DNA of 64,000 nucleotides from NCBI GenBank assembly GCA_030538185.1, contig JAUNUK010000001.1, positions 484,296 to 548,295 of the forward strand. The letters run 5' to 3'. How positions within the stretch are numbered: position 1 is the first letter of the stretch; the number at the start of each line of letters is the position of its first letter. The notes under the pieces were generated by a model. The model had not been told where the DNA came from, made no database searches, and was given only the letters and a program-made list of their open reading frames with translations. Shown piece by piece: positions 38,202-45,848 of the stretch. Position numbers and translations under genes: made by a program. This DNA is from Actinomycetaceae bacterium. GTDB taxonomy: Bacteria; Actinomycetota; Actinomycetes; Actinomycetales; Actinomycetaceae.

Positions 38202-39188
38202 TTACGCACTGACGAGGGCGGCCGGTAGGACATGGCAGCCACAGTCTGGGTGTGCGCGTATTTCTTCACGACTGGTCTGGCCTTCGCTGTTGATAATGTT
38301 GACGGCTCCAATCTGTGTTTCATCACGCCTGTCTAGGAAGCTGAGGCTTGCGCTCAATGCCTTGCCTGCGCCTTGCATGATCAAGGAGGCATCTGCCTCA
38401 AGTGGGGGCGTGGAATACAGTTGTGTGGCCGTCAAAGGCCAGGCGGGATCCAGCTGTGTCCTGTGTAGGTTCACACACTGAATGCAAGGCCCTAAACGAG
38501 CAGTGACCAGTGGCCCTACCCGCATCGATGTGCCGGTAAACGTGATGGGCAGATGCGGAATGCCACGCGATAGAGCTTCTTGTGCCAACACGGGATCCTC
38601 AACGGGAGAATTGATAGAGACCAGCAGGTCGATCTCGGTTGCGCTTGTTGTCACTTTGGTGGAAAGACCTCGGGATTTAAAATCGAGTCTTAGGCCTTCG
38701 CGGCGTTGCATGCCGACCAGATTCAAGCCCCACCACGCTGAAGAAGCCCAAGGTATTGCCTGCGTGTCATTGGTGATAAGTGTCCCAATCCCTGCGCAGG
38801 CTAAACCGAGGGCGAGCATGCGCCCGAGTGGGTCAAGTGAGGTGAGCATAACGGTGTGCAGACTGCGATTGTGTACCAAGTGAGCGCTGCCCAAGCGCCG
38901 AAGCCAATACCTGCCTTCTGTGTCACTTGTGCCCTCACGGGTTGCGGGAGTGAGAACACCCAGTTCCCGTATTTTCTTTAGTATCCGCGAGGCTTTGTTA
39001 GGGGTGATACGCAGACGAGATGCCCGTTTTTTGTACTCTGCCAAGGTCAATCCCAGACGCAGCTCAGAGACGAGTTGGCATTCGGATGTACTCAGGTTTG
39101 TCAAGGTCCCAATGATATCCATGCCGTTATGGAAGCTGGCATTTCCAGGATGCGACCAAATGATCCTTACCCCATTGATGTAGCGCAT
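38202..39188 (-). CDS. ThiF/E1-like protein (Rv3196-like)
   Basis: A 328-residue protein starting at ATG 39188 behind GGGAG. The N-terminal ~95 residues look like a winged-helix or leader-binding domain (LRLGLTLAEYKKRASRLRI). The rest is a ThiF-like fold with a Rossmann segment (LGLACAGIGTLITND) and Cys-rich motifs CIQC and HPDCGC that could bind zinc. The glycine-rich ATP motif is weak, so adenylylation activity is uncertain. Genes of this type accompany DUF2342 and uvrD2 in actinobacteria. Repeat copies are at 38213 and 38807. Confidence 0.7.
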   Translation of the reverse strand: MRYINGVRIIWSHPGNASFHNGMDIIGTLTNLSTSECQLVSELRLGLTLAEYKKRASRLRITPNKASRILKKIRELGVLTPATREGTSDTEGRYWLRRLGSAHLVHNRSLHTVMLTSLDPLGRMLALGLACAGIGTLITNDTQAIPWASSAWWGLNLVGMQRREGLRLDFKSRGLSTKVTTSATEIDLLVSINSPVEDPVLAQEALSRGIPHLPITFTGTSMRVGPLVTARLGPCIQCVNLHRTQLDPAWPLTATQLYSTPPLEADASLIMQGAGKALSASLSFLDRRDETQIGAVNIINSEGQTSREEIRAHPDCGCHVLPAALVSA

Positions 39189-39271
39189 GGTTGACTCCCT
39201 ATACAGTGGTCAAAATGTCTTGTGGCTAGGTTTGCAGAGTGCAGGGGGAGGAAACTGGCTTCTGTGGTTTC

Positions 39272-39308
39272 TGTGGATAACTTTATGATGGGATGTATTT
39301 GTGGATAA
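39272..39308. promoter_or_regulatory. Two perfect DnaA boxes upstream of uvrD2
   Basis: TGTGGATAA (the complement of TTATCCACA) occurs at 39272-39280 and 39300-39308, 28 bases apart in the same orientation, just before the uvrD2 start. They could place a repair helicase under DnaA control or simply titrate DnaA. Confidence 0.6.
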
Positions 39309-39347
39309 CAGGGTGGTGGTGTCTGAGGAATGAGGAAAGATAGCCGC

Positions 39348-41429
39348 ATGAATCTAATGAGCAGCGATCCGCAGGCCTTGCTAGAAGATCTGGATCCTGA
39401 ACAGCGGCTCGTGGCAGAGCACCAAGCCGGGGCAATGTGTGTCTTGGCAGGTGCAGGGACTGGAAAGACCAGGGCCATCACCTACCGCATTGCCTACGGA
39501 GTGCGCACAGGGGCCATAGATCACGACTCCCTTTTAGCCCTGACTTTTACGGCGAGGGCTGCCGCGGAAATGCGAGGCCGATTGCGTGAACTTGGCGTTG
39601 GAGGGGTACAGGCCAGGACCTTCCACGCGGCTGCCTTGAAACAGTTGTCTTTCTTTTGGCCAACCTTGGTTGGTAGCCCGATGCCTTCGATCCTTGAGCA
39701 CAAGACCTCTGCCGTTGTCGCGGCTGCAAGCCGACTAGGCGTGCGCCTGGAACGTACAGAGGTGCGAGACATCGCAGCAGAGATTGAATGGGCCAAGGTG
39801 TCCCTGGTCGGCATCGAGAACTACGCAGACACAGCCAGGAAAACTGGGCGTGCGGGGGTGGGAAAATTCCCTCCGGAACGCGTCGCCGACCTTTTAGATG
39901 CTTATGAGGTTGCCAAGAAAGACAGGGGAGTCATCGACTTTGAAGACGTCCTCTTGCTTACGGCAGGCATGATGGAACAGCGCAAGGATATTGCCGCACG
40001 TGTACGAGGCCAATACCGTTCGTTCGTTGTCGACGAGTATCAAGATGTGTCTCCCTTACAGCAGTACCTCTTGCAATGCTGGTTGGGTAAACGTCGCGAC
40101 CTGTGCGTGGTGGGGGACATAGCCCAGACCATCTACTCTTTCGCCGGCGCAACACCCAAGTTCTTGACCGACTTCACCCTAGATTTCCCCGAGGCAACCG
40201 TGGTTCACCTCAACAGGGACTACCGTTCGACACCACAAGTCGTTGCCGTAGCAAATAAACTGTTGTCGGGTGCCAAGGATGGGCAAGGCCGAAGCTTGGA
40301 AGGTGTCGTGCGGCTCCTCGCCCAACAGCCATCTGGTCCCGCAGTGGAATTCCACGCCCTCGAAAATGATCAGGCAGAAGCCCAGTGGATAGCAGAGAAG
40401 ATCAGACAACTTCACGCATCCGGTACGCAACTGGCCAATATGGCTATCCTGTATCGCACAAATGCCCAATCACAAGTTTTTGAGGACGCCTTGGGGAAGG
40501 CCTCCATCGGTTATTTGGTTCGCGGCGGACAGCGTTTCTTTGAGCGTACAGAGGTACGCCAGGCGCTAAAGACACTGCGGGCGCACGCGGCCACCCGTTC
40601 CCTAATTATTTCCGAGGACGACCCGGCAACAGCGCAATCCTTGAGTCAGACCGTGACCTCGATTATCTCCACCCTCGGATGGACACCTGAACCCCCACAA
40701 GGAACTGGTGCAGTCCGTGAAAAGTGGGATTCCTTGCAAGCGATAATCTCACTTGCCATCGAGGAAGAAGCCAAGGGAGCGCAGCTGCCTGAATTCGTGG
40801 ACCATCTCTTAGAACGCGCTGAAGCCCAGCATGTCCCCACTGTTCAAGGGGTAACCTTGGCAACCATGCATGCCTCGAAGGGACTGGAATGGGAGGTCGT
40901 TTTTCTGGCGGGTACATCCGAAGGGTTAATGCCAATCTCCTTGTCGACCACACCGGAAGGGATTGAGGAAGAACGCAGGTTACTTTACGTGGGGGTCACC
41001 AGGGCACAACACAGGCTGTTGGTTAGTTTCGCCAAGGCCAGGCACGAGGGCGGTCGCGCCACGCGCAAGGCTTCGCGGTTTTGGCAAGGGATATGGCCCC
41101 AGGAATCTATTGGGGAAGCCTCCGCTGCCAAGACTAAAAGCGCTTCGCCCTCGGCAAATAAAACTCGTAAGGCCCGACATGATGCCTTCGCCCAGGGTGC
41201 AAGCAAAGAAGAGCTGGAGCGCTTTGAGATGCTGCGAGCGTGGCGCAGCGAAACCGCCAAAGAGCTGCAGGTGCCGCCCTACACGGTTTTTCACGACACG
41301 ACTCTTATCTCTCTAGCAGAGATCAAACCGACGAGTTTGAAGCAGCTGGGGATAATACGTGGGATTGGTCCTGCCAAACTGGAGCGTTGGGGGAGCTCAA
41401 TCCTCGCTTTGCTGCGTGAAGGACCTTAG
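39348..41429 (+). CDS. uvrD2: UvrD2-type DNA helicase with HRDC domain
   Basis: A 693-residue superfamily 1 helicase. ATG 39348 is preferred; ATG 39330 overlaps its own ribosome site. Motif I is GAGTGKTRAITYRIA, motif II VVDEYQDVSPLQ, and the late motifs GVTLATMHASKGLEW and YVGVTRAQ are intact. The C terminus is an HRDC domain (ELQVPPYTVFHD to IRGIGPAKLERWG), the UvrD2 layout. Mycobacterial UvrD2 has a four-cysteine linker before HRDC; here the linker has no cysteine and instead carries a repeat copy (41146) encoding SASPSANKT. Confidence 0.93.
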   Translation: MNLMSSDPQALLEDLDPEQRLVAEHQAGAMCVLAGAGTGKTRAITYRIAYGVRTGAIDHDSLLALTFTARAAAEMRGRLRELGVGGVQARTFHAAALKQLSFFWPTLVGSPMPSILEHKTSAVVAAASRLGVRLERTEVRDIAAEIEWAKVSLVGIENYADTARKTGRAGVGKFPPERVADLLDAYEVAKKDRGVIDFEDVLLLTAGMMEQRKDIAARVRGQYRSFVVDEYQDVSPLQQYLLQCWLGKRRDLCVVGDIAQTIYSFAGATPKFLTDFTLDFPEATVVHLNRDYRSTPQVVAVANKLLSGAKDGQGRSLEGVVRLLAQQPSGPAVEFHALENDQAEAQWIAEKIRQLHASGTQLANMAILYRTNAQSQVFEDALGKASIGYLVRGGQRFFERTEVRQALKTLRAHAATRSLIISEDDPATAQSLSQTVTSIISTLGWTPEPPQGTGAVREKWDSLQAIISLAIEEEAKGAQLPEFVDHLLERAEAQHVPTVQGVTLATMHASKGLEWEVVFLAGTSEGLMPISLSTTPEGIEEERRLLYVGVTRAQHRLLVSFAKARHEGGRATRKASRFWQGIWPQESIGEASAAKTKSASPSANKTRKARHDAFAQGASKEELERFEMLRAWRSETAKELQVPPYTVFHDTTLISLAEIKPTSLKQLGIIRGIGPAKLERWGSSILALLREGP

Positions 41430-41448
41430 GCGGTGGGCGTGTGGGGGT

Positions 41449-42132
41449 CTATTGATTATCTTCTGGAGGTATCGGATCCAAGGTTGCCTTGACATGTTCA
41501 GCCAGGGTGGGAATCAGTTCGGCGCCTTGGATGACATTTTCTTCAGAGTCTTTGCTGCGTAAACGCATGGCACACCAGGTGGCACCTTCGCGAACGGCAC
41601 CAACTACCATCCGAACTTGCTGGGCTTCCGGGTGGTTTTGCAGATATGACAGCAGTTCTTGAGGATCTTCAGGGGCACCGTCCATGACGCTGCTCGGCAG
41701 GGTGGTTCTCTCCGCAGCTATTGCGGCTCCTTGAACGTCTTGGGGCCATGCCATGTGGCCAAGTATGTCTTCAAGGCTCATTGAGGCGGGTATTGCGGTT
41801 TGTTCGACAGCTGACAAATGACCGGGAGAAGCGGCGAGGGTTGCTTCAATCTTGGCGCGGTCTTCATCTGAGGTTTCAGGGGATTCTTCAAGCAGCCTGG
41901 CAGTGGGGACCAGGGCGAAAACTGCCAGGGGCATGTCCCATCCGCGGCTGGACTGGTAGGCCTCAATCTCTAGAACCACGCTGGCCAAGTCACGTTCCAA
42001 GGTATCTGGTTGCTGTGAAGGTGCCTCTGGTTGAACCAAATCCTCGACAAAAATATCGCCAAAGATCGTGGAAGGTAGAGCAGAGAGGCTGCCGGCCAGG
42101 GGGGCTTCGTCAAAGGAGAATTCGTCACTCAT
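41449..42132 (-). CDS. PPA1309-like conserved actinobacterial protein
   Basis: A 227-residue acidic cytosolic protein. ATG 42132 (MSDEFSFDEAPLAG) is preferred over the upstream 42171. Segments such as SVVLEIEAYQSSRGWDMPLAVFALVPTA and AVREGATWCAMRLRSKD match the PPA1309 family, which is usually found beside UPF0182. It lies convergent with uvrD2 and divergent from the UPF0182 gene. No activity is known. Confidence 0.78.
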   Translation of the reverse strand: MSDEFSFDEAPLAGSLSALPSTIFGDIFVEDLVQPEAPSQQPDTLERDLASVVLEIEAYQSSRGWDMPLAVFALVPTARLLEESPETSDEDRAKIEATLAASPGHLSAVEQTAIPASMSLEDILGHMAWPQDVQGAAIAAERTTLPSSVMDGAPEDPQELLSYLQNHPEAQQVRMVVGAVREGATWCAMRLRSKDSEENVIQGAELIPTLAEHVKATLDPIPPEDNQ

Positions 42133-42229
42133 AGGCCACAGTCTCTCACTTATTGCGGCTTGGGAAGGCATTGAAGCCCCGTTCGTGACATTATTACCAT
42201 GAACATTTATCTAAAAGAAAAGGTTTAGT

Positions 42230-45200
42230 GTGAGTTCTCTTTTCGGTGGAATACCAGGTTTCGGAGGACCTGCCCAAGGCGGAGGTCAAGGTTCAGGTGG
42301 CTCCGGGGGGCCAGGTGGCACAGGTGGCGGTTCTTCAGGGGACGGACCTGCTAACCCCTTCGAAGGCATCTTCGGATTCGGCGGTGGGGATGGCGAGGGC
42401 GGCAACCGCATCACCTTCTCAAAGCCAAAGATTGGCCCCGTCGCTTGGGTCATTATCGTCCTCGCCCTGTTGGTCGCTGCTGTGTTTCTTTCAGCAGGTC
42501 TTTGGACCGAAATTGCGTGGTACACACAGCTTGAGCGCGCTCGCGTGATTTTCACCAATTGGGGTTCAAGGGCTGTCCTCTTCGTTATTGCCTTCCTGCT
42601 TGCTGCGGGAATCATTGCCGTCAATGGTTGGCTTGCACACCGTGGTCGAAAGGTTTACACCCCGCTTGAAGGCACGAGGGAATCTCTGCGCGAAACCCTT
42701 GCGCCCCTACGTAAACTGTTGCTGATCGGCGCCCCTATTGTTTTGGGCATCATGGTTGCCTTACCGATGCAAGCCAAATGGCAAGAGTTCCAAGCATTTG
42801 TGAACCAAAAGCCCTTCGGGACCAAGGATCCTATATTCAGCTTGGATGCGTCCTTCTACGTATTCACCCTGCCTGCCCTGGAAGCAGTAATTACCTTCTT
42901 CCTCATGTCATTCATTTGGGCCATAGTGCTAGCGGCTGTGGTTCACTACATGAATGGCGAGGTATCTATTGACCGAAAGTATGTGTCAAAACCTGCGCGC
43001 ATCCACCTGTCCATTCTGGCTGCGATCCTTGCCCTCGTCCTTGGGGTGCGCTACTGGGTCAGCCAGTACGGCCTATTGCTGGGAAGCAATCCGAAATTTG
43101 ATGGCGCCACATATACGCACGTGCATGCGATGATGCCTGCTCGTTCCATCCTGGCTGGGATCTCTGTGGTAGTAGCCATCTTGTTCATTGTCGGTGCCTT
43201 CAGGAAAACCTTGGTATTGCCGGGCACCGGGCTGGCTGTCATGGTCTTGTCTGCGCTGGTGGTGGGTGGTGCCTATCCGGCACTCATCCAGCGTTTCCAG
43301 GTCGATCCTTCGGCTCAGGAACTGGAATCAAAGTACATCCAGCACAATATTAACGCCACCCGCAAGGCCTATGACCTTGAGGACGTCAAGATGCAGCAGT
43401 ATTCAGCCAAGACTGAGGCAACACCAGGGCAGTTGAAGGACGATTCGCAGTCGACGGCATCTATTCGTTTGCTGGATCCGACCGTGGTCTCCACCACCTT
43501 TAGGCAGCTGGAACAAAATAAGCAGTATTACAACTTTGCTTCTGAGTTGTCAGTCGACCGCTATGAGATTGACGGCAAGCTTCAAGATACTGTTATTGCG
43601 GTTCGTGAACTTGACCAAAGGGGCCTGGGCGCTAACCAGCACACCTGGGTCAACGACCACACGGTTTACACCCACGGCTTTGGTGTCGTTGCCGCCTACG
43701 GTAATAAGGTGAACACCGATGGCGCCCCACACTTCTGGGAGCAAGGCATCCCGTCGACGGGAGCCTTGGGAGAATACGAGCCGCGTATCTACTTTGGTCA
43801 GTCTTCACCGCTGTATTCGATTGTGGGAGCACCTGAGGGTGCCTCGCCCCAAGAGTTCGACTACCCCGATGATCGGGCCGAAAATTCTCAACACAACAAC
43901 ACCTTCGCCGGTGATGGTGGTCCTACCGTGTCGAACCTGTGGGAGCGCTTGTTGTACGCGATTCGTTTCCAGTCTTCAGAGATATTCTTCTCAAAGCAGG
44001 TCAATGCCAAGTCCCAGATCCTCTTTGACCGCGACCCGGTCACCAGGATTAACAAGGTTGCGCCATACCTGACATTGGACGGAAAGGCATACCCCGCCGT
44101 AGTGGATATGGATGGGGATCCCAAGACACCTAAACGTGTTGTGTGGATTGTGGATGCCTTTACCACAACCGATTCTTACCCATACTCTGCCCATACGTCT
44201 TTCGCTGAGGCCACCGCAGATTCTCAGACGAGTGCACGCACGGCGGTTTTGGGTGGGATTTCCAATGACACCGTGAATTACGTGCGCAACTCGGTGAAGG
44301 CCGTTGTAGACGCCTATGACGGTTCGGTTACCTTGTACCAGTGGGGCAAAGATGATCCCGTGCTTGAAACCTGGAAGGGTATTTTCCCCAATCAGGTGAA
44401 GCCCACGGCTGACATTCCCGGTGACTTGATGGCCCACCTGCGCTACCCGGCTGACTTGTTCAAGATCCAGCGCGACATCTTGGCCCGCTATCACGTTATG
44501 GATGCCAGGTCGTTCTACTCCGGTTCGGACTTCTGGAAGCTGCCGGATGACCCGACCCACGAAGATGCGGTTGCCGCTGGTGCTGTAGGTGTTGCAAACG
44601 CCGGTAAGCTTCAGCCGCCCTATTACCTGACCATGAAGATGCCAGGCCAGGAAAAGACGGACTTCTCTTTGTATTCGACCTATATCCCTTACGGTAACGC
44701 CGATAGGAACGTGCTAACCGGCTACCTGGCCGTGGATTCAGAGACCGGCAATGAGAAAGGCAAACCGCGAGATGGCTACGGGACCTTGCGGTTGATGCAG
44801 TTACCGACGGACCTAGCGGTGCCTGGGCCTGGTCAGGTATCTAACCAGTTCAAGTCGACTGACAGGGTCGCTACGACCTTGAACTTGTTGGCGCAGAACT
44901 CTACGACGGTCGTGCGCGCGAACCTGTTGACCATCCCCGTGGGTGGGGGCTTGCTTTACGTGCAACCGATTTACGTGCAGGCGAAGTCGGGTACAACGTA
45001 TCCGCTGCTGCGTTCTGTTTTGGTCTCCTTCGGCGACAAGGTTGGGTTCAAGTCGAACCTGCAAGATGCCTTGGATGAACTCTTTGGTGGGGACTCCGGG
45101 GCAGTGACTGCTGAGGATCCTAATGCTGCGGGCAGCGCTGATCCCGGTACGCCCGCGGATACCCCGCCAGTGGAAACCACCGCTGAACAGCAACTGAGGG

Positions 45201-45424
45201 CTGCCTTGCAGGAAGCCAAGACCGCCATGGAAGCTGCTCATACTGCCATGACAGGCGGCGACTGGGCAGCGTACGGTGAGGCTCAAAAGAAACTGCAGGC
45301 AGCGCTGGAAAAGGCTGTCGCAGCAGATACGGCTGTCAACGGGGCAACGGGCGCTGATAAAGCAGCTGCTGATGGTGCCACGCCAGCCCCCACCGAGGAA
45401 GCAACCAAGCCAGAAGGCCAGTAG
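42230..45424 (+). CDS. UPF0182 family large membrane protein
   Basis: A 1064-residue protein from GTG 42230. The first ~70 residues are Gly/Ser-rich (GGGQGSGGSGGPGGTGGG). About seven membrane helices follow (residues ~75-360), then a large extracytoplasmic domain with the family segments RFQVDPSAQELE, VDRYEIDG and GFGVVAAYGNKV. The C terminus (about 950-1064) is an Ala/Glu/Thr-rich low-complexity tail with coiled-coil character. Orthologues (Rv3193c) are widespread in actinobacteria with no known function. A repeat copy (42394) is in the glycine-rich start. Confidence 0.93.
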   Translation: MSSLFGGIPGFGGPAQGGGQGSGGSGGPGGTGGGSSGDGPANPFEGIFGFGGGDGEGGNRITFSKPKIGPVAWVIIVLALLVAAVFLSAGLWTEIAWYTQLERARVIFTNWGSRAVLFVIAFLLAAGIIAVNGWLAHRGRKVYTPLEGTRESLRETLAPLRKLLLIGAPIVLGIMVALPMQAKWQEFQAFVNQKPFGTKDPIFSLDASFYVFTLPALEAVITFFLMSFIWAIVLAAVVHYMNGEVSIDRKYVSKPARIHLSILAAILALVLGVRYWVSQYGLLLGSNPKFDGATYTHVHAMMPARSILAGISVVVAILFIVGAFRKTLVLPGTGLAVMVLSALVVGGAYPALIQRFQVDPSAQELESKYIQHNINATRKAYDLEDVKMQQYSAKTEATPGQLKDDSQSTASIRLLDPTVVSTTFRQLEQNKQYYNFASELSVDRYEIDGKLQDTVIAVRELDQRGLGANQHTWVNDHTVYTHGFGVVAAYGNKVNTDGAPHFWEQGIPSTGALGEYEPRIYFGQSSPLYSIVGAPEGASPQEFDYPDDRAENSQHNNTFAGDGGPTVSNLWERLLYAIRFQSSEIFFSKQVNAKSQILFDRDPVTRINKVAPYLTLDGKAYPAVVDMDGDPKTPKRVVWIVDAFTTTDSYPYSAHTSFAEATADSQTSARTAVLGGISNDTVNYVRNSVKAVVDAYDGSVTLYQWGKDDPVLETWKGIFPNQVKPTADIPGDLMAHLRYPADLFKIQRDILARYHVMDARSFYSGSDFWKLPDDPTHEDAVAAGAVGVANAGKLQPPYYLTMKMPGQEKTDFSLYSTYIPYGNADRNVLTGYLAVDSETGNEKGKPRDGYGTLRLMQLPTDLAVPGPGQVSNQFKSTDRVATTLNLLAQNSTTVVRANLLTIPVGGGLLYVQPIYVQAKSGTTYPLLRSVLVSFGDKVGFKSNLQDALDELFGGDSGAVTAEDPNAAGSADPGTPADTPPVETTAEQQLRAALQEAKTAMEAAHTAMTGGDWAAYGEAQKKLQAALEKAVAADTAVNGATGADKAAADGATPAPTEEATKPEGQ

Positions 45425-45458
45425 TCAGCTGCGACAGTCGGGTAACTCTTAGGTAATA

Positions 45459-45562
45459 GGTGGAATGTGAGGCGGGAGGACGCGGTAGGTTGGGCTTCGG
45501 ATGCCTGCTCGGCATAGCCGAGCAGTGCACCGCTGGGCACGACCCCCGCCTCGCATTCCACC
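45459..45562. repeat. Long imperfect inverted repeat, probable structured RNA or small mobile element
   Basis: GGTGGAATGTGAGGCGGG (45459-45476) pairs with CCCGCCTCGCATTCCACC (45545-45562), 18 pairs with one G-T wobble. Inside are a second stem GCGGT/ACCGC (45482-45486 with 45529-45533) and a hairpin CTGCTCGG/CCGAGCAG (45505-45512 with 45517-45524). No T tract follows on either strand, so it is not an ordinary intrinsic terminator. No target-site duplication was seen. SRP RNA and 6S RNA motifs are absent. Confidence 0.65.
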
Positions 45563-45623
45563 CACAGCAACTAAGAACGGTGGTTTCTGACTGTTACAGT
45601 GTTTGATGTCACTTAGTCAGGTG

Positions 45624-45652
45624 TTGCCGCAGCAATGCGCTGGTGTTAGAGT
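45624..45652 (+). promoter_or_regulatory. Promoter of the initiator tRNA gene
   Basis: TTGCCG (45624-45629) and TAGAGT (45647-45652) are separated by 17 bases; the tRNA begins 12 bases downstream. Confidence 0.55.
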
Positions 45653-45663
45653 TATCAGGCCGA

Positions 45664-45737
45664 CGCGGGGTGGAGCAGCTCGGTAGCTCGCCGGGCTCAT
45701 AACCCGGAGGTCGTTGGTTCAAATCCAGCCCCCGCTA
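45664..45737 (+). tRNA. Initiator tRNA-fMet (anticodon CAT)
   Basis: A 74-nt cloverleaf: acceptor CGCGGGG pairs with CCCCGC except at position 1 (C1-U72 unpaired), anticodon stem CGGG-CTCATAA-CCCG, and T-arm GTTGGTTCAAATCCAGC. The unpaired first position and the three G-C pairs in the anticodon stem are initiator hallmarks. The CCA end is not encoded (CTA follows A73). An intrinsic terminator follows. Confidence 0.96.
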
Positions 45738-45748
45738 CTAATCCAAGA

Positions 45749-45782
45749 CCGTCGCTGTAAACAGCGGCGGTTCTTGCGTTTC
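45749..45782 (+). terminator. Intrinsic terminator after tRNA-fMet
   Basis: CCGTCGCTGT (45749-45758) pairs with ACAGCGGCGG (45761-45770) with one wobble, followed by TTCTTGCGTTTCT. Confidence 0.8.
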
Positions 45783-45848
45783 TGATCACCCAGCAGGCCA
45801 AGCATTATGCCTGTCCGAAATGCTCAAGCCCCCAGCGGTCCCCAGCGA

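Noticed and set aside
45459..45562. SRP RNA or 6S RNA gene
   Set aside because: The conserved SRP loop (GGAAGGAAGCAGCC-type) is missing and the element is too short and lacks the 6S central bubble.
45664..45737. C1-U72 mismatch in the initiator tRNA as an anomaly
   Set aside because: An unpaired first position is an initiator hallmark, and actinobacterial initiator tRNAs commonly have this form.
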